From Caenispirillum salinarum AK4 (lineage in GTDB: Bacteria > Pseudomonadota > Alphaproteobacteria > Rhodospirillales > Rhodospirillaceae): a DNA stretch of 64,000 bases. The notes beneath the pieces were generated by a model that was not told the DNA's origin, ran no database searches, and was given only the letters and a program-made list of their open reading frames with translations. Positions 54,176 to 62,723 of this stretch are shown in pieces. A program made the translations under genes and the position numbers. The first letter of the stretch is position 1. Each line of letters begins with the position of its first letter. Where the stretch lies: NCBI RefSeq assembly GCF_000315795.1, contig NZ_ANHY01000015.1:1-64000 (forward strand), given 5' to 3'.

Positions 54176-55006
54176 TCAGGCTCGGCGATGGGGCGACGCC
54201 TTCTTGGGGGCGTCGTCCGGGGCGTGAGCGTTCGGCGCGGGCCCCGGCCCGGCATCCGGGTCGGGTGTGATGCCCAGGTCGAACGCGGTGCGCGCCATGA
54301 CCCTGCGGGCGGCCTCCTCGGCGTCCTCGGGTCGGCGCAAACGGATGCATTCCATCAGGTGACGGTGGCGGCCCAGGCTGTCGCGCAATTCCTCCGCCGT
54401 TTCGTTGGAGGTGCGCACGACCAGCGTGATGGACGGCCGCAGGATGTGGGCCAGTTGCGCCCACACCAGATTGTGCGTGGCGCGGTAGATGGCGGCGTGA
54501 AAGGCCACATCGTGGTCGGAGAAGGCGCTGCGGTCCCATTCCTCGCCCGCCTCGGCCCCCTCAAGTGCGGCTTCCATGCCCTGGAAGGCCTCTTCCATCG
54601 CCAGCAGGTCGCGGGCGGTGGCCTTGCGCGCGGCCAGGGCGGCGATGGTGGGTTCGGTGGCATGGCGGAACTCGAAGATTTCCGCCAGGAAGTTGGGGTT
54701 GGGCTGGGCGTATTCGGCCATCCAGCGGGTGACCATGGGGTCCAGCAGGTTCCACTCCCGGAACTCCTCGACCACCGTGCCCTTTCCCGAAATGCGTCGG
54801 ACGATGCCCAGCGACGACAGGATCTGAAGGCCGTTGCGCACGCTGGGGCGGCTCATGCCGAAGGCGTCGCACAGCTCGGTTTCCTTGGGCAGCATCTCGC
54901 CCGGGCGGTAGCGTCCCGAGAACAGGCCGGCGGCCAGTTCCTCGGCCACCCGGTTCCCCAGGTCGCGGGAGGCGTTGGTGCTGTGCGAAGCCGCCGGGGA
55001 CATCAC
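54176..55006 (-). CDS. FadR/FCD-type GntR regulator of the sugar-acid operon
   Basis: 276 residues. The GntR winged helix is RVAEELAAGLFSGRYRPGEM, LCDAFGMSRPSVRNGLQILS and GIVRRISGKGTVVEE. The FCD effector domain follows (FEFRHATEPTIAALAARKAT, HDVAFHAAIYRATHN, RHRHLMECIRLRRPEDA) with likely metal-binding residues. The C terminus is a Pro-rich tail. It resembles DgoR, which represses galactonate genes. It is the first gene of the operon, and a palindrome with a GT-N3-AC core lies 36 bp upstream. Confidence 0.92.
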   Translation of the reverse strand: MMSPAASHSTNASRDLGNRVAEELAAGLFSGRYRPGEMLPKETELCDAFGMSRPSVRNGLQILSSLGIVRRISGKGTVVEEFREWNLLDPMVTRWMAEYAQPNPNFLAEIFEFRHATEPTIAALAARKATARDLLAMEEAFQGMEAALEGAEAGEEWDRSAFSDHDVAFHAAIYRATHNLVWAQLAHILRPSITLVVRTSNETAEELRDSLGRHRHLMECIRLRRPEDAEEAARRVMARTAFDLGITPDPDAGPGPAPNAHAPDDAPKKASPHRRA

Positions 55007-55041
55007 GGTGCGCCTTTCCAGTTCGTGGGAACTATACTAGG

Positions 55042-55056
55042 CTATGTCAGACATAG
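55042..55056. promoter_or_regulatory. GntR-type operator palindrome
   Basis: CTATGTC-a-GACATAG is a perfect 15-base palindrome with the GT-N3-AC core of FadR/FCD operators. It lies in the 162 bp between the divergent regulator gene and kdgK-like gene, so it can control both. Confidence 0.7.
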
Positions 55057-55168
55057 GGTTCAACAAAGTCTTACCTTGCAGCGCAAAAGTCAGTTTTGCA
55101 GCGCGGCAAGACGGGCGTAACGCTTTCCCCAGCGTCAACGTATCAGCGGCGGATAAGGATCGAGACCC

Positions 55169-56089
55169 ATGCAGGACGGACCGATCGTAAGCCTCGGCGA
55201 GGGGCTGATGGAGCTGAACCAGACCCGCGGGTCCGACCAGTCGTACATGCCGGGATTCGGCGGCGACACGTCCAACACGGCCGTCGCGGCTGCCCGCCAG
55301 GGCTCGAAGGCGGCCTTCATCAGCGCGGTGGGGGCGGACACCTTCGGCGACGACATGCTCGCCATGTGGCGGCGCGAGGGCGTGGACACGACCCATGTGC
55401 GGCAGGTGGCCGACGCGCCGACGGGCATCTACTTCGTCTCGCATGGGGAAGAGGGGCACCGCTTCGCCTACTACCGCGCGGGCTCGGCCGCCAGCCGCAT
55501 GACGCCCGCCGATTTGCCGCTGGATGCCATTCGCTCGGCGGGCATCTTCCATTGCTCGGCCATCAGCCAGGCGATCAGTGCCTCGGCCTGCGACTCGGTG
55601 TTCGCGGCGCTGGAGGCAGCACGCGAGGCCGGCGTCGCCACCTCCTACGATACCAACCTGCGGCTGAAGCTGTGGCCGCTGGCGCGCGCCCGCGCCATCA
55701 TCGCCGGCACCGTCCCCTATGCCGACATCCTGCTGCCGGGACTGGACGACGCCCGCCTGCTGACCGGACTGGACGATGCCGACGCAGTGGTCGACCTCTA
55801 CCTGGAACAGGGCGTGAAGGTCATCGCGCTGACCATGGGGCACGAGGGCGTGCTGGTGGCCACGCCCGACGCCCGCCGGCGCATCCCGCCGCACAGGGTC
55901 GAGGCGGTGGACGCAACGGGGGCGGGCGACGCCTTCGACGGCTGCTTCCTGGCGCGGCTCCAGCTTGGCGACGATCCCTTCGCGGCGGCGGAATACGCCA
56001 ACACGGCCGCGGCGCTGTCAACGACGGGGTACGGAGCGGTGGCGCCCATTCCCCGTGCCGAGGACGTGCGAAAGGCGATGCCGGCCTGA
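55169..56089 (+). CDS. kdgK: PfkB-family sugar kinase (2-keto-3-deoxygluconokinase-like)
   Basis: 306 residues of the ribokinase/PfkB fold. IVSLGEGLMELNQTRGSDQS, MPGFGGDTSNTAVAAARQGS, and FISAVGADTFGDDMLAMWRR are typical of KdgK; the C-terminal signature VDATGAGDAFDGCFLARLQL has the catalytic Asp. It should phosphorylate 2-keto-3-deoxygluconate (or a close analogue). It is transcribed away from the regulator, with an operator between them, and complements DgoK in the same regulon. No second aldolase is in view. Confidence 0.9.
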   Translation: MQDGPIVSLGEGLMELNQTRGSDQSYMPGFGGDTSNTAVAAARQGSKAAFISAVGADTFGDDMLAMWRREGVDTTHVRQVADAPTGIYFVSHGEEGHRFAYYRAGSAASRMTPADLPLDAIRSAGIFHCSAISQAISASACDSVFAALEAAREAGVATSYDTNLRLKLWPLARARAIIAGTVPYADILLPGLDDARLLTGLDDADAVVDLYLEQGVKVIALTMGHEGVLVATPDARRRIPPHRVEAVDATGAGDAFDGCFLARLQLGDDPFAAAEYANTAAALSTTGYGAVAPIPRAEDVRKAMPA

Positions 56090-56091
56090 TC

Positions 56092-56571
56092 TCACCAGCC
56101 CCAGGTGCCGGGGCCGCCCTTGAAAGGTCCCTCGATCGCGCTGGAGATCCACCCGCCGTAGAAGCTGCCGTCCTGCGGCATGGCCTTTTCGTCGCCGACG
56201 TAGCAGGCGTCCACCAGGTCGGGATAGAACGCCAGGCAGTCGGCGATGGGGTAGTAGGGTGCGGCCGGCTCGGGGTAGGACCAGGCGGCGCGCTCGGCCA
56301 CTGCGTTGCCGACGCGGATGGTCCAGTAGGTCGCACGTCCCTTGAATTCGCAGAAGGAGCGGGGGCCCGGCGCGGCCTCCAGCAGGTCCAGGCGCACGTC
56401 GTCGGGCGGGATGTAGTAGACCGGCGGGTGGCTGGTCTCCAGCAGGCGGAAGCCGCGCAGCGTGTCGGCGACGGTCTCGCCGGCGAAGACGACCCGCAGG
56501 CGGCTGGACGTGGGCTCCAGGCGCGGCGGGCGCGGGTAGTCCCAGACGGATTCGCGTGGACGGTCGGTCAT
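56092..56571 (-). CDS. DUF427 domain protein
   Basis: 159 residues from ATG 56571. The DUF427 fold appears twice in weak form: SVWDYPRPPRLEPTSSRLRV and VFAGETVADTLRGFRLLETS, then PVYYIPPDDVRLDLLEAAPG, RSFCEFKGRATYWTIRVG and YPDLVDACYVGDEKAMPQDG. Function is not established. It is 58 bp after the pspF stop on the same strand and converges with the kinase gene (2 bp apart). Confidence 0.88.
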   Translation of the reverse strand: MTDRPRESVWDYPRPPRLEPTSSRLRVVFAGETVADTLRGFRLLETSHPPVYYIPPDDVRLDLLEAAPGPRSFCEFKGRATYWTIRVGNAVAERAAWSYPEPAAPYYPIADCLAFYPDLVDACYVGDEKAMPQDGSFYGGWISSAIEGPFKGGPGTWGW

Positions 56572-56629
56572 GGCGCGGCTCTCCCTCGGCTTGCGGCAGA
56601 GGGGCATACGGGTGCGTCGGGGCCGCGGA

Positions 56630-57667
56630 TCAAGCCCCATGCTTCTTCAGAAGCCTTCGGAAGCGGTGGTAGTCCAGGCCCAGGCGCCCCGCGGCCTCCT
56701 TCTGGTTGAAGCGCGCCTCCTCCAGCGCCCGGGTCAGCAGGCCGCGGGCGTGAGCGTCGACGGCGGCATCGAAATCGTCCGGCAGGGCCGGCGACGGTGC
56801 AGGCGGCGGGGCGTCTACCGGCTCCGCCCCCTCCGCTTCCTCCGTCGGGCGCGGCTCCGGCCGGGGATGGCCGACGAAGGGGTCGACCGTCACCGACTCC
56901 AGCGGCGTGTCCGTGTCCGGCGCCAGCGCCACCGAGCGCTCCACCGCGTTGCGCAACTCGCGGACGTTGCCCGGCCAGGGATGGGCCAGAAGCTGGTCCA
57001 TGGCCGCATCCGAGAAGCCGGCGAACAGCGGCCGGCCCAGGTCGCGCGTCATGGACAGGGCGAAGTGCTCGGCCAGCAGGGGAATGTCGTCGCGCCGCGC
57101 GCGCAGGGGCGGCAGGGTGAGCACGGCGAAGGCGAGGCGGTCCAGCAGGTCGGCGCGGAAGTCACCCGCCGCCGCCATGGTCGGCAGGTCTGCGTTGGTG
57201 GCGGCGACCAGGCGCACGTCCACCTGCACCGTGGCGCTGGAGCCGACGCGCTCGAACGTGCCGTATTCCACCGCACGCAGGATCTTCTCCTGCACGGACA
57301 GGGGCGCGGTGCCGATTTCGTCCAGGAACAACGTGCCGCCGTCGGCGGCCTCGAACCGGCCCATGCGGCGGCGGGTGGCGCCGGTGAAGGCGCCGGCCTC
57401 GTGGCCGAACAGTTCGGCGTCCAGCAGGCTTTCGGGCAGGGCGGCGCAGTTGACCTTGACGAAGGGCTGGTCCCAGCGGCGCGACAGGTAGTGCAGCCGG
57501 GCGGCGATCAGCTCCTTACCGGTGCCGCGCTCCCCCAGGAGCACCACCGGCCGGTCGATGGGCGCCAGACGGCTGACCGTCTCCAGCATCTCAAGGAAGA
57601 CGCGGGACTCTCCCAGCAAGGGTGGCGGGCCCGGTGTGGTGGCGTTATCCGCTTCATAATAGTCCAT
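56630..57667 (-). CDS. pspF: PspF-type sigma54 enhancer-binding activator
   Basis: 345 residues. It has no receiver domain, as in PspF. The AAA+ core starts early (PLLGESRVFLEMLETVSRL), with Walker A GERGTGKE, the sigma54-contact loop GAFTGA, Walker B GGTLFLDEIG and arginine-finger region. A Pro/Glu linker leads to a Fis-type HTH (ARFNQKEAAGRLGLDYHRFR). It activates the divergent pspABC genes when the membrane is stressed and is held back by PspA. Confidence 0.92.
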   Translation of the reverse strand: MDYYEADNATTPGPPPLLGESRVFLEMLETVSRLAPIDRPVVLLGERGTGKELIAARLHYLSRRWDQPFVKVNCAALPESLLDAELFGHEAGAFTGATRRRMGRFEAADGGTLFLDEIGTAPLSVQEKILRAVEYGTFERVGSSATVQVDVRLVAATNADLPTMAAAGDFRADLLDRLAFAVLTLPPLRARRDDIPLLAEHFALSMTRDLGRPLFAGFSDAAMDQLLAHPWPGNVRELRNAVERSVALAPDTDTPLESVTVDPFVGHPRPEPRPTEEAEGAEPVDAPPPAPSPALPDDFDAAVDAHARGLLTRALEEARFNQKEAAGRLGLDYHRFRRLLKKHGA

Positions 57668-57680
57668 GCCGCCAATCTAT

Positions 57681-57765
57681 GGCGAAAAACGCCACGGCGC
57701 AATCCGCCTTTTCCAGCGGGAAGCGGCGGAAAACCGCCGTCCTGCGGTTTGGCACGCTCCTTGAA
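57681..57765 (+). promoter_or_regulatory. psp control region: two PspF-like sites and a sigma54-like promoter
   Basis: Inverted repeats GGCG-aaaaa-CGCC (57681-57693) and CGGCGG-aaaa-CCGCCG (57724-57739) could be PspF enhancer sites. TTGGCAC at 57749 followed by TTGA at 57761 resembles a -24/-12 element, but the usual GC at -12 is GA. It lies between pspF and pspA. Confidence 0.65.
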
Positions 57766-57810
57766 GAGAACGGTGCGAAACCAAGCACAACGCCTGTCGG
57801 AGAGACCATC

Positions 57811-58488
57811 ATGGGTATTTTTTCGCGCCTCAGCGACATCGTGAACTCCAACATCAACAGCATGCTGGAGCGCGCCAAGGACCCGGAGAAGATCATCCGC
57901 CTCATCATCCAGGAGATGGAAGACACCCTGGTGGAGGTCCGCTCCAGTTCGGTCCGCTACATCGCCGAGAAGAAGGACCTGGAACGCCGCATCGCCCGGC
58001 TTGAGGACGAGCACGCCGAGTGGGCCGAGAAGGCCGAGCTGGCCCTGCGCAAGGACCGCGAGGATCTGGCGCGCGGCGCTCTCGCCGCCAAGGCCAAGGC
58101 TGCCGAAGCCATCAAGGCGCTCAAGCAGGAACTGGTCAACATCGACGACGCGCTGGCCCGCCAGTCCGAGGATCTGGCCCGCCTGCAGGACAAGCTGGCC
58201 GACGCCAAGGCCCGCGAGCAGGCGCTCAAGACCCGTCACTCGGTGGCGTCCAACCGCCTGAAGATGCGCAGCCAGATCCACGACGACCGCATGGGCGACG
58301 CCTTCCGCCGCTTCGAGCAGGTCGAGCGCGACCTGGACGAGATGGAAGGCAAGGTCGAGAGCTACGATCTCGGCCGCAAGCAGCAGAAAAGCCTGGCCGA
58401 CGAGTTCGCCGACCTGGAGACCAACGACGCGGTTGAGGACGAACTCGCCCGCCTGAAGGCGAAGGTGAAGTCCGGCGGCGAGGGCTGA
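57811..58488 (+). CDS. pspA: phage-shock protein A (IM30/Vipp1 family)
   Basis: 225 residues, almost all alpha-helical coiled coil. N-terminal amphipathic helix MGIFSRLSDIVNSNINSMLE, then PEKIIRLIIQEMEDTLVEVR, and the long heptad region to RRFEQVERDLDEMEGKVESY. It binds PspF and damaged inner membrane and forms ESCRT-III-like polymers. ATG 57811 is the family start. pspB begins one base after its stop. Confidence 0.95.
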   Translation: MGIFSRLSDIVNSNINSMLERAKDPEKIIRLIIQEMEDTLVEVRSSSVRYIAEKKDLERRIARLEDEHAEWAEKAELALRKDREDLARGALAAKAKAAEAIKALKQELVNIDDALARQSEDLARLQDKLADAKAREQALKTRHSVASNRLKMRSQIHDDRMGDAFRRFEQVERDLDEMEGKVESYDLGRKQQKSLADEFADLETNDAVEDELARLKAKVKSGGEG

Positions 58489-58489
58489 C

Positions 58490-58717
58490 ATGGAATTCGT
58501 CGTCTTCGTCCTGGGCTTCCTGGCCCTCGCGATCGTCGCGCCCATCGCCATCATCGGCCACTACGTGACGCGCTGGCGGTCCATCCGCACCCTCTCGACC
58601 GAAGAGGAGCGGACCCTGACGGACCTGCTGGCGTCCACCGACCGGATGCGGGAGCGCATCACCAACCTGGAAAAGGTCCTCGATGCCGAGGCCCCCGGCT
58701 GGAGGAATGACGCATGA
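58490..58717 (+). CDS. pspB: phage-shock protein B
   Basis: 75 residues. One N-terminal membrane helix (FVVFVLGFLALAIVAPIAII) is followed by a cytoplasmic coiled coil (LTDLLASTDRMRERITNLEK). PspB with PspC relieves PspA inhibition of PspF. It starts 1 bp after pspA, and its stop overlaps the pspC start by 4 bp. Confidence 0.92.
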   Translation: MEFVVFVLGFLALAIVAPIAIIGHYVTRWRSIRTLSTEEERTLTDLLASTDRMRERITNLEKVLDAEAPGWRNDA

Positions 58718-59109
58718 GGTATGACCGAACCATGGACGGCAGCCGCCCCTTCCGCCTGTACCGCGACCGGCGCGAAGCCTGGATCGCCGGCATCGCGGCG
58801 GGCATGGCGGACTACGCCGGGATCGACGTGCGCGTCGTCCGCGTGGCCTGGGTGCTGGCGCTGATCTTCTTCACGCCGCCGGCCATCCTGGCCTATCTGG
58901 TGATGATCTTCGTCATCCCGTCCAAACCCGACGACTTGTACGAGTCCGAGGAACAGCACGACCTGCGCCGCAAGGTCCACCTGAGCCCCGGCGACGCCCT
59001 GCGCGAGGCCCGGGCCCGCATGCGCGAGGCCGAGGATCGCCTGGGCCGCATGGAGACCGCCGTGCTGTCCGAGGAATTCCGCCTGCGACGGAAATTCCGC
59101 GACCTGTAA
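58714..59109 (+). CDS. pspC: phage-shock protein C
   Basis: 131 residues. The PspC domain is FRLYRDRREAWIAGIAAGMA, DYAGIDVRVVRVAWVLALIF, and FTPPAILAYLVMIFVIPSKP (two close membrane segments). A cytoplasmic helical tail follows (PGDALREARARMREAEDRLG). It senses membrane stress with PspB. It overlaps pspB by 4 bp (ATGA). Confidence 0.93.
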   Translation: MRYDRTMDGSRPFRLYRDRREAWIAGIAAGMADYAGIDVRVVRVAWVLALIFFTPPAILAYLVMIFVIPSKPDDLYESEEQHDLRRKVHLSPGDALREARARMREAEDRLGRMETAVLSEEFRLRRKFRDL

Positions 59110-59167
59110 ACCTTCCTTAACCGAGCGGTGTTACAGTACCGGTCGATGTTTCCTCCCTGAACTTGAG

Positions 59168-59205
59168 CCGGCGGACCGCGCCCCCACGGTCCGCCGGATT
59201 TTTTT
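59168..59205 (+). terminator. psp operon terminator
   Basis: Perfect 11-bp stem CCGGCGGACCG / CGGTCCGCCGG followed by A and seven T, 58 bp after pspC. Confidence 0.93.
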
Positions 59206-59707
59206 ATGCCCTGAGGGCCCTGGTGATGCAGACCAGCGCCAGAAGGCAAAGACTGGGCACGATCAGGGCAAAGGCCCACCAGGTGGGGATGCCCAGCATC
59301 ATCGAGCTGTCGTTGAAGCGGTGCATGTCGAGCCCGCCCAGCGTCATGCGCCAGGCCAGCGCCGCCGCCACGGCCGCGAACACCAGTTCCACGCCCCGCG
59401 CGAGGCGGGAGCGCAGCCGGTCCGGCAGTTTCCGCACCAGCAGGTCGACGGAGACATGCCCGCCCACCCAGTGGCCGTAGGGCAGGAACAGGAAGACCGC
59501 GACGCCCACCAGCCGCTCCACCAGTTCGTAGTCGCCGAGGATGGGGCTGTCGAGCGCCGCCCGGCCGATCACGCTGGCCAGCGTGACGCCCATCGCCCCC
59601 ACCAGCGCCAGCCCGCCCAGCACGGCCAGCCCCTGGGCCGCACCGCCGATCAGGCGGACGGGCATGGGCTGCGGAACGGGTCGGGGGGCGTGGCGGCGGT
59701 CGGTCAT
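59204..59707 (-). CDS. TRAP transporter small subunit (DctQ), without partner genes
   Basis: 167 residues. Four helices: LAVLGGLALVGAMGVTLASV, LVERLVGVAVFLFLPYGHWV, then VELVFAAVAAALAWRMTLGG and WWAFALIVPSLCLLALVCIT, with the DctQ phrase GGHVSVDLLVRKLPDRLRS. The large permease and binding protein are not next to it: the psp terminator overlaps its 3' end and ispH lies upstream in the opposite direction. It may work with subunits coded elsewhere or be a remnant, though the frame is intact. Confidence 0.87.
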   Translation of the reverse strand: MTDRRHAPRPVPQPMPVRLIGGAAQGLAVLGGLALVGAMGVTLASVIGRAALDSPILGDYELVERLVGVAVFLFLPYGHWVGGHVSVDLLVRKLPDRLRSRLARGVELVFAAVAAALAWRMTLGGLDMHRFNDSSMMLGIPTWWAFALIVPSLCLLALVCITRALRA

Positions 59708-59941
59708 GGCGCACGCCGTTGTAGCCGAACCGCGGCGCCCGCGCCACGTCCGCCGCGCCTCGACCGCAGGGAGAAGCGAGACGCCCCTTTATCGTGACGC
59801 GTTTCGCCCCCACTTCATGGCGGAAAGCCCCGTCCGGCCCTGCCGAAAGATTTCTCCAAGGATTTCGCGGCGGGAACGGTTACGGTGGGTCGGTTGTTGA
59901 GACCGCAGGGGAAGAGCGGCTCAGGAGATAAAGGAGTGCCG

Positions 59942-60901
59942 ATGCAGGTCATCCTGGCTCAACCGCGAGGCTTCTGCGCGGGCGTCGAACGTGCCATCGA
60001 CATCGTCGAGCGCGCGCTGCGGAAGTACGGTCCCCCCATCTATGTCCGGCACGAGATCGTCCACAACAAGCACGTCGTCGAACAGTTGCGCGCCAAGGGC
60101 GTGGTGTTCGTCGAGGACCTCGACGACGTGCCGCCCGGCGTCGTCACCATCTTTTCCGCCCACGGCGTCGCCCGCTCGGTGGAGGACATGGCGGCCGACA
60201 AGGACCTGCCGGTCATCGACGCCACCTGTCCGCTGGTTTCCAAGGTCCACATCGAGGGCCGCAAGTATGCCGCACAGGGGCGCGAGGTAATCCTCATCGG
60301 CCACGCCGGCCACCCCGAGGTGGAGGGCACGGTGGGGCAGATCCCCGGCACGGTGCACGTCATCTCGACGGCCGACGATGCGCGGTCCTTGCAGGTCGCC
60401 GATCCCGACAAGCTGGCCTACGTGACCCAGACGACGCTGTCGCTGGACGACACGCGCGGCGTGGTGGATGCCTTGAAGGAGCGGTTTCCCGCCATCGCCG
60501 GGCTGGATACCAAGGACATCTGCTACGCCACCCAGAACCGCCAGCGGGCGGTGCGGGTGCTGGCCGAGCAGTGCGACCTGCTGCTGGTGGTGGGGGCCGC
60601 CAACTCCAGCAACTCCAACCGCCTGCGCGAGATCGGCGAGTTGATGGGCGTGCCGTCATACCTGATCAACGACGCGCGCGAGCTTGACCCGGCCTGGCTC
60701 GCGGACAAGCAGAAGGTGGGCGTCACGGCCGGCGCCTCGGCGCCCGAGGTGCTGGTGGAGGGGCTGATCGACGCGCTGCGGGTCCACGGCGCCGACGAGG
60801 TGACCGTGCTGGAGGGCGTGGAGGAAACCGTGCGTTTCCGCCTGCCGCGCGAGCTTCAGGACGGGGCCGAGGCGGAGGCCGAGACCAACGCCGCCGAATG
60901 A
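59942..60901 (+). CDS. ispH: 4-hydroxy-3-methylbut-2-enyl diphosphate reductase
   Basis: 319 residues from ATG 59942 after AAGGAG. The three cluster-binding Cys lie in [12 protein letters not shown] (Cys12), DATCPLVSK and [11 protein letters not shown]. His residues in HEIVHN and FSAHGV, and the late ANSSNSNRL and [10 protein letters not shown], complete the LytB pattern. It carries out the last step of the MEP pathway to IPP and DMAPP. It is followed by hpnH, so isoprenoid supply and hopanoid synthesis are joined here. Confidence 0.96.
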   Translation: MQVILAQPRGFCAGVERAIDIVERALRKYGPPIYVRHEIVHNKHVVEQLRAKGVVFVEDLDDVPPGVVTIFSAHGVARSVEDMAADKDLPVIDATCPLVSKVHIEGRKYAAQGREVILIGHAGHPEVEGTVGQIPGTVHVISTADDARSLQVADPDKLAYVTQTTLSLDDTRGVVDALKERFPAIAGLDTKDICYATQNRQRAVRVLAEQCDLLLVVGAANSSNSNRLREIGELMGVPSYLINDARELDPAWLADKQKVGVTAGASAPEVLVEGLIDALRVHGADEVTVLEGVEETVRFRLPRELQDGAEAEAETNAAE

Positions 60902-60944
60902 GTTCGCGAGACGACGACTGACAACCGTGGAAGGAAGGTGATCG

Positions 60945-62090
60945 GTGACGATCCCGCTGCGCCAGCAAGCCCGTGTCGGCAGCTACATCCTCCGCCAGAA
61001 GCTGGCGGGCCGCGAGAAGTATCCGCTCGTGCTGATGCTCGAACCGCTGTTCCGCTGCAACCTGGCCTGTGCGGGCTGCGGCAAGATCGACTATCCCAAG
61101 CCCATCCTCGACCAGCGCCTGTCGCTGGAGGACAGCTTGGGGGCCGTCGATGAATGCGGGGCGCCCGTCGTGTCCATCGCGGGCGGCGAGCCGTTGCTGC
61201 ACAAGGAGATGCCCGAGATCGTCCGGGGCATCATCGCGCGCAAGAAGTACGTCTATCTGTGCACCAACGCGCTGTTGCTCGACAAGCGCATGGACGACTA
61301 CGAACCGTCGCACTTCTTCACCTGGTCGGTCCATCTCGACGGTGACCGGCAGGAGCACGACAAGTCGGTCTGCCAGCAGGGCGTCTACGACCGCGCGACC
61401 GAGGCCATCCGCCGCGCCAAGGAGAAGGGCTTCCGCGTCAACATCAACTGCACCCTGTTCAACACCGCCGAGCCCGAGCGCACCGCCCGGTTCTTCGACG
61501 ATGTGATGGACATGGGCGTGGACGGCATCACGGTATCGCCCGGCTATGCGTATGAACGCGCCCCCGACCAGGAGCACTTCCTCAACCGCACGCGCACCAA
61601 GACCCTGTTCCGCGACATCTTCAAGCTGGGCCGCGAGCGCGGGTCCAAGTGGGATTTCGCGCAGTCGTCGCTGTTCCTGGATTTCCTGGCCGGCAACCAG
61701 ACCTACCACTGCACGCCCTGGGGCAACCCGACGCGCAACGTGTTCGGCTGGCAGCGGCCCTGCTACCTGCTGGGCGAGGGCTACGCCAAGTCGTTCAAGG
61801 AGTTGATGGAAGAGACGGACTGGGATGCCTATGGCGTCGGCAACTACGAAAAGTGCGCCGACTGCATGGTGCATTCCGGCTTCGAGGCGAGCGCGGTGAA
61901 GGATGCCGTTCAGAACCCGATGAAGGCCTGGGCCGTCAGCCGCCGCGGGCCGAAGCTCGACGGCGATTTTGCCGAGGACATCCCGCTCGACAAGGCGCGG
62001 CCGGCGGAATACGTGTTCTCCCGCCATGTGGACGACAAGCTCGAAGAGCTAGGACAAAGTGGGGCCAAGGACCGCACCGCCGCGGAGTAG
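60945..62090 (+). CDS. hpnH: adenosyl-hopene transferase (radical SAM)
   Basis: 381 residues from GTG 60945. The radical-SAM cluster motif is Cys38, Cys42, Cys45 (CNLACAGCG). Landmarks are SIAGGEPLLHKEM, FTWSVHLDGDRQEHDKSVCQ and TVSPGYAYERAPDQEHFL, plus a Cys-rich C-terminal part (YEKCADCMVHSGF). HpnH adds an adenosyl group to diploptene, the first step toward C35 hopanoids. It lies 43 bp after ispH and overlaps hpnG tail-to-tail by 42 bp. Confidence 0.95.
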   Translation: MTIPLRQQARVGSYILRQKLAGREKYPLVLMLEPLFRCNLACAGCGKIDYPKPILDQRLSLEDSLGAVDECGAPVVSIAGGEPLLHKEMPEIVRGIIARKKYVYLCTNALLLDKRMDDYEPSHFFTWSVHLDGDRQEHDKSVCQQGVYDRATEAIRRAKEKGFRVNINCTLFNTAEPERTARFFDDVMDMGVDGITVSPGYAYERAPDQEHFLNRTRTKTLFRDIFKLGRERGSKWDFAQSSLFLDFLAGNQTYHCTPWGNPTRNVFGWQRPCYLLGEGYAKSFKELMEETDWDAYGVGNYEKCADCMVHSGFEASAVKDAVQNPMKAWAVSRRGPKLDGDFAEDIPLDKARPAEYVFSRHVDDKLEELGQSGAKDRTAAE

Positions 62091-62723
62091 CGCCTTCATG
62101 GCCGCCCGGTTCGCAGCTCCCAGGCGGACCAGGCGGCCGATCTCCCCCGGATGACGCAGCACGGCGCGCAGCACCGCGCCCGCATCGACGCGCCCGGTTT
62201 CCGTCACCGCCACCAGGGCGGCGCGAGGCAGGGCCATGGTCGCGGGATCGCAGACGGCGCGCAGGGCCATGAAGGGCAGGCCGTGGCGCTGCGCGACGGT
62301 GGCGACGCCGGTGCTTTCCGTGTCCACGGCCAAGGCCTCCGTCAGCGCGAACAGCTCTGCCTTTTCCGCCACAGTGGCGACGATCCGGTCGTGGCCGAGC
62401 AGCCGGCCCGTGCGCGCCTCGGGCAGGCGGTCGAGCAGGGCGCTGCGCCAGCGGGTATCGGTGGGAAAGCCGGTGTAGTCGTCCTCGCCGACGACCCGGT
62501 CGGGGATCACCAGGGTGCCCGGCGCCACGGCCGGGTCAAGGCCGCCGCACAGGCCGAAGCTGACCAGGGCGACGACGTTCTGCTCCTCGACCAACTCTTC
62601 GGCCAGGTCCTCGGCCCGGCCGGGCGGAATGCCGCAGCAGGCGGCCCGCATCCCCAGGCGCCGGGCCAGCACCGTTTCCGCATGCAGGCCGGTGACGGCG
62701 CCGATGCCCTCTACAGCCCCCAA
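62049..62723 (-). CDS. hpnG: hopanoid-associated phosphorylase (adenosylhopane nucleosidase/phosphorylase)
   Basis: 224 residues. I choose TTG 62723 because AAGGA lies about 9 bases upstream and the protein then begins near IGAVTGLHAETVLARRLGMR, the family N terminus; upstream residues belong to the shc frame. SFGLCGGLDPAVAPGTLVIP, AVDTESTGVATVAQRHG and ALRAVCDPA are purine-nucleoside-phosphorylase-like. It removes adenine from adenosylhopane after HpnH. It overlaps shc by 13 bp, so translation is likely coupled. Confidence 0.88.
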   Translation of the reverse strand: MGAVEGIGAVTGLHAETVLARRLGMRAACCGIPPGRAEDLAEELVEEQNVVALVSFGLCGGLDPAVAPGTLVIPDRVVGEDDYTGFPTDTRWRSALLDRLPEARTGRLLGHDRIVATVAEKAELFALTEALAVDTESTGVATVAQRHGLPFMALRAVCDPATMALPRAALVAVTETGRVDAGAVLRAVLRHPGEIGRLVRLGAANRAAMKALLRGGAVLGPTLS

